Of a stretch of DNA of 64,000 nucleotides, positions 61,405 to 64,000 are shown piece after piece. Below the pieces are notes generated by a model. That model ran no database searches. It was not told the origin of the DNA and saw only the letters and a program-made list of their open reading frames with translations. A program made the position numbers and the translations under genes. How positions within the stretch are numbered: position 1 is the stretch's first letter; every line of letters starts with the position of its first letter. The DNA is taken from contig NZ_CP022412.2 of NCBI RefSeq assembly GCF_002222615.2, forward strand, positions 3,224,001-3,288,000, read 5' to 3'. This DNA comes from Bacteroides caccae (GTDB lineage Bacteria > Bacteroidota > Bacteroidia > Bacteroidales > Bacteroidaceae).

Positions 61405-62777
61405 AGGCCTAGTTTTTCAAGTTTACGATATAGGGCAAAACGGGTTATGCCCAGATACTCGGCAGCACGGGAGATATTCCCTTCGCTGAGTTTCATTGCT
61501 TTCTCAATAGTTTGACGCTCCAGTTGTTCCAGATTCAGTATCATTTCTTCTTCCTTCCTCTGTTTAGGACTGGCATGGAAAAGAAAATTCTCCGGTTTTA
61601 ATAAAGAGCCGTCTCCTAATATAACAGCGCGCTCTATTGTATGCTGCAATTCGCGTACATTTCCGGGCCAGGCATACTTTAACAGTTTGTTTTTGGCTTC
61701 CCGAGTCAGGCCACGCATATCTTTTTTATATTTACGTGCATACCGTTGTAGAAAATATTCAGCTAGTAGAATAATATCATTTCCACGTTCACGGAGTGGA
61801 GGAATATGTATTTCAATGGTGTTGATACGATAGAGCAAGTCCTGGCGGAAGTTTCCTTCGTCCACTAGTTGACGGATGTCCGCGTTTGTGGCACAAATCA
61901 GGCGGACGTCAATAGGAACAGCCTGCGTACTGCCTAAACGGTTGATTTGTCGCTTTTCAATAGCTGTCAATAACTTCGATTGCATAGGAAGTGAAAGGTT
62001 ACCGATTTCATCCAGAAACAGAGTTCCGTTAGTGGCAACTTCCATTCGTCCGGCTTTTGATTTTTTTGCGTCGGTGAAAGCTCCTTTCTCAAATCCGAAC
62101 AGTTCGCTTTCAAAAAGTTGTTCGGGAATACTTCCCAAGTCAATAGTGACAAAAGGTTTGCCGTATCGAGGAGAGCAGCGATAGAGAAGACGGGCGATTA
62201 CGTCTTTTCCTGTTCCATTTTCTCCTAAAATAAGGATATTGGCATCTGTGCTGCTTAATTTATTTATTGTGGTGAAAACTTCCTGCATGGCAGGAGATTC
62301 TCCTATAATATCTCCTTCCGAAGAATTCTGACCGCTAAGTAATTCTACCTGCTCCTTCAAAATGTTTACTTCCCGTTGAGAGTGACGTAATCGCATTCCG
62401 GAAGTAAGAGTGGCCAGTAGTTTTTCCTTTTCCCACGGTTTGGGGATAAAGTCTGTTGCACCGGCTTTGATAGCCCGTACTGCTTTATCAGTATCTGCAT
62501 AGGCAGTCATAAAGATGACAATCGCTTGCGGATCGATTTTCAATATTTGCTTCAAGCTTTCGAATCCTTCCTGACCACTAATAGCGTCACGGCTAAAATT
62601 CATATCTAATAAAATAAGATCAGGTTGAAAAGTGGTCATGAAATGTTCGATTCGGTCGGGAGTGGTGGCTACCTTTATTTTTTCTGTGTAAGGTTCCAAC
62701 AGCAGGTTTAGAGCGAAGAGGACATCTTCGTTATCATCTACTATAAGTATCTTTCCCAGTTTGTTTACTTCTTCCAT
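61401..62777 (-). CDS. Sigma-54-dependent NtrC-family response regulator
   Basis: This is a 458-residue regulator. The receiver domain (about 8-125) has the phospho-acceptor Asp in 'PDLILLDMNF' (about 58) and the Lys in 'DFIPKPWEKEK'. The AAA+ domain (about 155-385) has Walker A GENGTGKD (about 185-192), the sigma-54 contact loop GAFTDA (about 232-237, a variant of GAFTGA) and Walker B 'GTLFLDEIG'. The C-terminal Fis-type helix-turn-helix is 'NISRAAEYLGITRFALYRKL'. It activates sigma-54 promoters; one lies in the divergent region before the TolC-like gene. Cotranscribed with its kinase. Confidence 0.95.
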   Translation of the reverse strand: MEEVNKLGKILIVDDNEDVLFALNLLLEPYTEKIKVATTPDRIEHFMTTFQPDLILLDMNFSRDAISGQEGFESLKQILKIDPQAIVIFMTAYADTDKAVRAIKAGATDFIPKPWEKEKLLATLTSGMRLRHSQREVNILKEQVELLSGQNSSEGDIIGESPAMQEVFTTINKLSSTDANILILGENGTGKDVIARLLYRCSPRYGKPFVTIDLGSIPEQLFESELFGFEKGAFTDAKKSKAGRMEVATNGTLFLDEIGNLSLPMQSKLLTAIEKRQINRLGSTQAVPIDVRLICATNADIRQLVDEGNFRQDLLYRINTIEIHIPPLRERGNDIILLAEYFLQRYARKYKKDMRGLTREAKNKLLKYAWPGNVRELQHTIERAVILGDGSLLKPENFLFHASPKQRKEEEMILNLEQLERQTIEKAMKLSEGNISRAAEYLGITRFALYRKLEKLGL

Positions 62778-62822
62778 TCTTTTAGCTAATTAGAATATAA
62801 TCTTTTTCCTTTACTGCACCGG

Positions 62823-62830
62823 CAAAGATA
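62823..62830 (-). promoter_or_regulatory. Housekeeping promoter -7 box of the NtrC-type regulator gene
   Basis: TATCTTTG on the minus strand lies 46 bp before the start codon at 62777. The two dyads at 62854-62889 lie just upstream of it, so the regulator may control its own gene. Confidence 0.6.
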
Positions 62831-62853
62831 TGGATAATAATCATGTGTTGTAT

Positions 62854-62889
62854 GTGCGATTACGCACTATTTTCGTGCGTATTTGCACG
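62854..62889. promoter_or_regulatory. Two candidate enhancer dyads for the NtrC-type regulator
   Basis: GTGCGATTACGCAC (62854-62867) is a perfect dyad, and GTGCGTATTTGCAC (62875-62888) shares its two ends and extends to CGTGC-N6-GCACG. Their starts are exactly 21 bp apart, two helical turns. They lie about 57 to 91 bp before the -24 element, the usual place for NtrC-type binding sites. Confidence 0.7.
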
Positions 62890-62944
62890 CTATTTTAAAA
62901 AGAAAAACAAGTATATTTCATTGATATACAAATATTTATATAAA

Positions 62945-62959
62945 TGGCACAGGTTTTGA
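62945..62959 (+). promoter_or_regulatory. Sigma-54 (-24/-12) promoter of the TolC-family gene
   Basis: TGGCAC (62945-62950), five bases, then TTGA (62956-62959) matches TGGCAC-N5-TTGC except for the last base. The predicted start is near 62970, about 16 nt before the ATG at 62986. Confidence 0.75.
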
Positions 62960-62985
62960 ATTATAAATAACAAATAAAACTAAGA

Positions 62986-64000
62986 ATGAATCTGAAAATA
63001 ATCTGCATAAGTATTGGAATCCTGGCGACGGAATTATTGGCTGCTCAAGATCAGACAACAGAACTGTCATTGGAACAAGTTGTGAAGATTGCTCGTCTAG
63101 AGTCTCCCGATGCGCAGACGGCACGTCATAGCTTCCGTTCGGCTTATTGGAATTATAAATATTATCGTGCCAACTATTTACCGACTTTGAACTTGACATC
63201 CGATCCTAATCTGAATCGTGCCATTAATAAGATAACAATGGGGGACGGTTCCGTTAAGTTTGTTGAGCAGAATTTGTTGAATACTGATCTGACTTTGAAT
63301 CTTTCACAAAACATACCTTGGACAGGAGGTTCCTTGTTTCTTGAAACGTCCGCACAACGTATGGATTTGTTCAGCGAACATAAATATTCGTGGCAGACTT
63401 CACCTATCATGATAGGATACCGGCAATCGCTTTTCGGCTACAATAGTTTGAAATGGGATAAACGAATAGAACCGGTACGCTATCAGGAGGCAAAGAAAAG
63501 CTATGTAGAGACATTAGAACTTGTATCTGCCAATGCGATTAATAAATTTTTTGCTCTAGCCACTGCCCAAAGTAATTATGACATAGCATCCTTTAATTAT
63601 GCGAATGCCGACACGTTATATCGCTATGCACAAGGACGTTACAATATCGGGACAATAACGGAGAATGAAATGCTGCAACTGGAGCTTAACCGTCTTACAG
63701 AAGAAACAAATCGTATGAACGCCCGTATTGAAATGGATAACTGTATGCAGGAACTCCGTTCATATCTGGGCATTCAGGAAGAGAGGGAGATTCGTGTACG
63801 TGTCAGTTCCCGGATACCGGATTTCAGTATTAATCTGAATGAGGCGCTAGCATTGGCGTATGAGAATAGCCCGGATATACAAACGATGAAACGGCGCAAG
63901 CTGGAAAGTGAAAGTGCGGTTGCGAGAGCCCGTGCCAATGCAGGTTTGAAAGCAGACATTTATCTTCGTTTCGGACTGACACAGACAGCGGATAAATTAC
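62986..64000 (+). CDS. TolC-family outer membrane efflux protein, 5' part
   Basis: The frame is open from ATG 62986 to the window edge (338 codons seen), so the gene is cut. The signal peptide is about residues 1-20 (MNLKIICISIGILATELLAA). The mature part shows the TolC/OEP pattern: 'LSLEQVVKIARLESPDAQTARHSFRSAYW' (in part) at the first helix pair, then repeats of alternating helix and strand, 'YRQSLFGYNSLKW', and a second 'NLNEALALAYENSPDIQTMKRRK' copy near residue 285. It is probably the first gene of an efflux operon with HlyD and ABC permease genes beyond the window, and it is driven by the sigma-54 promoter just upstream. Confidence 0.9.
   Translation, partial: MNLKIICISIGILATELLAAQDQTTELSLEQVVKIARLESPDAQTARHSFRSAYWNYKYYRANYLPTLNLTSDPNLNRAINKITMGDGSVKFVEQNLLNTDLTLNLSQNIPWTGGSLFLETSAQRMDLFSEHKYSWQTSPIMIGYRQSLFGYNSLKWDKRIEPVRYQEAKKSYVETLELVSANAINKFFALATAQSNYDIASFNYANADTLYRYAQGRYNIGTITENEMLQLELNRLTEETNRMNARIEMDNCMQELRSYLGIQEEREIRVRVSSRIPDFSINLNEALALAYENSPDIQTMKRRKLESESAVARARANAGLKADIYLRFGLTQTADKL

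Noticed and set aside
1..64000. Mobile elements, prophage or a polysaccharide utilisation locus
   Set aside because: I found no transposase, integrase, SusC/SusD pair or direct-repeat boundaries. Tandem tRNA genes are present, but no integrated element abuts them.

Overview
The window is a stretch of chromosome from a gut Bacteroides, most likely of the B. thetaiotaomicron/ovatus/xylanisolvens group. Three things point there. Intergenic regions carry the Bacteroidetes promoter signature (a -7 box TAnnTTTG, sometimes with TTTG about 24 bp upstream) and no strong Shine-Dalgarno sites. Gene content is typical of the genus: a Nudix-type XylR with xylBAE, uxaC/uxaB, a TamA-like lipoprotein, DUF4296 and DUF3332 lipoproteins, an HU/SPOR protein, and succinyl-CoA ligase. 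The genes are ordinary, moderately AT-rich core chromosome. I see no insertion sequence, prophage, rRNA operon, CRISPR array or SusC/SusD pair. Species assignment is inference.

Layout. 1-3.7 kb: end of a glycogen branching enzyme, a small PepSY-like periplasmic protein, a cytoplasmic GH13 glycosidase and a patatin-like lipase. 3.8-9.3 kb: a leftward block with a fused NapH/NapG-like membrane polyferredoxin, a Tat-exported DUF362 protein and an ECF-S-like membrane protein, then DUF169, a PPK2 polyphosphate kinase and an O6-alkylguanine methyltransferase. 9.6-17.3 kb: glutamine synthetase, a small secreted protein, a Crp/Fnr regulator, an RRM RNA-binding protein, sucCD, fabD and thiD. 17.6-22.9 kb: xylose utilisation (xylR, xylB, xylA, xylE). 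23-25.7 kb: a GNAT-nitrilase fusion facing a five-repeat membrane protein across a regular 22-bp repeat block. 25.9-32 kb: ileS, a DksA-like gene, lspA, a lipoprotein and a hypothetical gene. 32-38 kb: an RNA methyltransferase, a TamA-like lipoprotein, several lipoproteins, DoxX, NlpE and two tRNA-Lys genes. 38-45.2 kb: a WalJ-like hydrolase, a POT-like transporter and a hexuronate cluster (uxaC, LacI regulator, uxaB). 45.2-52.2 kb: FHA and HU/SPOR proteins, rfbC, ugd, a lipoprotein, a DEAD-box helicase and serB. 52.3-59.8 kb: a long structured leader before a cysteine-less thioredoxin-fold protein, lptF/G, tgt, lon, trmN6, two small genes and two tRNA-Pro genes. 60-64 kb: an NtrC/NtrB-type two-component pair divergent from a TolC-family gene cut by the window edge.

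The most interesting points are the following. (1) The NapH/NapG-like fusion has a twin-arginine motif in the middle of a polytopic protein and sits in an operon with a Tat-exported DUF362 protein and an S-component-like membrane protein. This looks like an uncharacterised electron-transfer module. (2) A near-consensus sigma-54 promoter lies before the TolC gene, with two 14-bp dyads exactly 21 bp apart upstream and a sigma-54 activator gene next door, so a complete regulatory circuit is visible. (3) Four 13-bp units lie at an exact 22-bp period between two convergent genes. (4) A roughly 126-nt leader with hairpins and a 13-codon uORF precedes the CXXC-less thioredoxin-fold gene. (5) Expected metal-binding cysteines are missing from the tRNA-guanine transglycosylase and the DksA-like protein.

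Promoter, terminator and operator calls come from reading the bases by eye. Family names come from recognised motifs, not from a database search.
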